A DNA stretch of 64,000 nucleotides, taken from assembly GCA_003584705.1 (NCBI GenBank), contig AP018536.1, forward strand, positions 3,224,001 through 3,288,000. The letters run 5' to 3'. The notes under the pieces were generated by a model that made no database searches, had not been told where the DNA came from, and saw only the letters and a program-made list of their open reading frames with translations. Made by a program: the position numbers and the translations under genes. This document shows, piece by piece, positions 63,308-64,000 of this stretch. The DNA comes from Lachnospiraceae bacterium GAM79 (GTDB lineage: Bacteria; Bacillota; Clostridia; Lachnospirales; Lachnospiraceae). Positions within the stretch are counted from its first letter, which is position 1, and each line of letters opens with the position of its first letter.

Positions 63308-63364
63308 AGCTTATCTTTTGTAAGCTTTTTGTCAATTTATGCCAATCCCGTCTGGATTGGTTTT
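63308..63364 (+). other. Two consecutive terminator-like hairpins in the glgC-murC gap
   Basis: AGCTTA/TAAGCT (63308-63326) followed by TTTTT, then CCAATCC/GGATTGG (63342-63360) followed by TTTTG. Both have their T-tract on the plus strand although no plus-strand gene lies immediately upstream. The rest of this 414-base gap holds the two divergent promoters and is otherwise AT-rich with no gene seen. Confidence 0.5.
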
Positions 63365-63411
63365 GCAAAAAATAGTAAACTTACACATTTTTTCAAAATC
63401 GTACCTATGGA

Positions 63412-63440
63412 TTGTTTTTTTTCGTTCCTATGTATATAAT
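63412..63440 (+). promoter_or_regulatory. Promoter of murC
   Basis: -35 TTGTTT (63412-63417), 17-bp spacer, -10 TATAAT (63435-63440). Confidence 0.7.
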
Positions 63441-63515
63441 ATTAATAATAAGGTAACTGCTCTGAATAGTTACATAATAAGCAATGCAACTACACTATAT
63501 TAAGGAAGTGCCAAT

Positions 63516-64000
63516 ATGTATCAGATAGACTTTAATCACCCCTCGTCCATTTATTTTGTAGGTATCGGCGGTATCAGCATGAGCGGTCTCGCAGAGATTC
63601 TGAAGGATGCCGGCTTCCGTGTGTCCGGTTCCGACCGTTCCAAAAGCCCCCTCACCGAAACTCTGGAAAGAAAGGGGATCAATGTATTTTATGGACAACG
63701 TGCCGGGAATATTACCGATGATATCGATTGTGTCGTATTTACCAGCGCGATTCACAAAGACAATCCCGAATATGTCGCTACTATGGAAAAAGGGATCCCG
63801 CATCTCACCAGAGCGCAGCTTTTAGGAGAGATCATGCAGAATTACAAGACCCCTATTGCCATCAGCGGTACTCACGGCAAGACCACCACGACCTCCATGG
63901 TCAGTGAGATTCTGCTGCATGCCGGTACGGATCCCACTCTGTCCATCGGTGGAATGTTAAAAAGCATCGGTGGCAACATCCGTGTCGGCAGTACCGATCT
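63516..64000 (+). CDS. murC: UDP-N-acetylmuramate--L-alanine ligase (3' truncated by window edge)
   Basis: The first 161 residues are present. The N-terminal UDP-binding Rossmann domain starts with FVGIGGISMSGLAEILKDAG, and the Mur ligase P-loop ISGTHGKTTTTSM lies at about residue 116-128. It adds L-Ala to UDP-MurNAc, the first step of the peptidoglycan stem peptide, in the cytoplasm. AAGGAAGTG precedes ATG, and a good promoter is present. The gene is cut at base 64000, so the central and C-terminal domains are not visible. Confidence 0.94.
   Translation, partial: MYQIDFNHPSSIYFVGIGGISMSGLAEILKDAGFRVSGSDRSKSPLTETLERKGINVFYGQRAGNITDDIDCVVFTSAIHKDNPEYVATMEKGIPHLTRAQLLGEIMQNYKTPIAISGTHGKTTTTSMVSEILLHAGTDPTLSIGGMLKSIGGNIRVGSTD

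Noticed and set aside
1..64000. tRNA or rRNA genes
   Set aside because: No cloverleaf with a GTTCRA-type T-loop and CCA-compatible end, and no rRNA-like conserved stretch, was noticed in the gaps; a tRNAscan run would be decisive.

Overview
The window reads as chromosome of a low-to-mid GC Gram-positive anaerobe of the Clostridia, most likely a gut Lachnospiraceae. The reasons are the Firmicutes-type rpmG-secE-nusG-rplKA-(rbr)-rplJL-rpoBC cluster with an L10 leader, SpoVG, a paired GlgC/GlgD, MurC without an outer-membrane context, rubrerythrin, and a Gram-positive Tad pilus locus. I saw no rRNA, tRNA, CRISPR array or intact transposase.

Layout. 1-4143 (+): end of an unidentified gene, a transglutaminase-like lipoprotein, a GspF/PilC-type platform protein and four small prepilin-like proteins, forming the tail of a type II secretion/type IV pilus-like operon. 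4211-16449 (-): transcription/translation block running from rpmG down to rpoC, with a rubrerythrin gene placed between rplA and rplJ. 16680-17975 (+): an orphan FliD-like protein. 18030-28095 (-): a small HTH regulator; a closely packed hisC / membrane protein / methyltransferase / hslO / nadE run; a glycosyltransferase; and a polar amino acid ABC transporter. 27349-37259 (-): a complete Gram-positive Tad (Flp) pilus operon containing a 1.4 kDa-residue-scale glycine-rich secreted protein (1436 aa), preceded by a c-di-GMP phosphodiesterase gene (37534-38937).

39096-47200 is an accessory stretch. It holds a 37-residue membrane peptide, a heterodimeric ABC exporter with a divergent AraC regulator, and then a visibly AT-rich island. 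The island carries two Schlafen/AlbA_2-domain proteins (one fused to an ABC-type ATPase) with a previously hidden 38-codon gene between them, and is flanked by frameshifted gene remnants. 47201-53169: ABC-F ATPase, GH2 glycosidase, MATE exporter, small membrane protein. 53182-53617 has no convincing gene but is almost wholly built of nested inverted repeats.

53820-58910: a sugar (probably pentose or deoxyhexose) catabolic set of isomerase, DUF4867 protein and xylulokinase-type kinase, facing a LacI-type regulator. 59027-64000: a tocopherol-cyclase-like protein, spoVG with a structured leader, glgD/glgC for glycogen synthesis, and the start of murC.

The two most interesting undescribed-looking items are the AlbA_2/ATPase three-gene module at 43928-46930 (possible defence or regulatory island) and the 436-bp nested-palindrome element at 53182-53617. 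A third is the trio of helically phased direct repeats at the Tad operon promoter. All functional calls are from reading protein sequences by eye; no database search was run.
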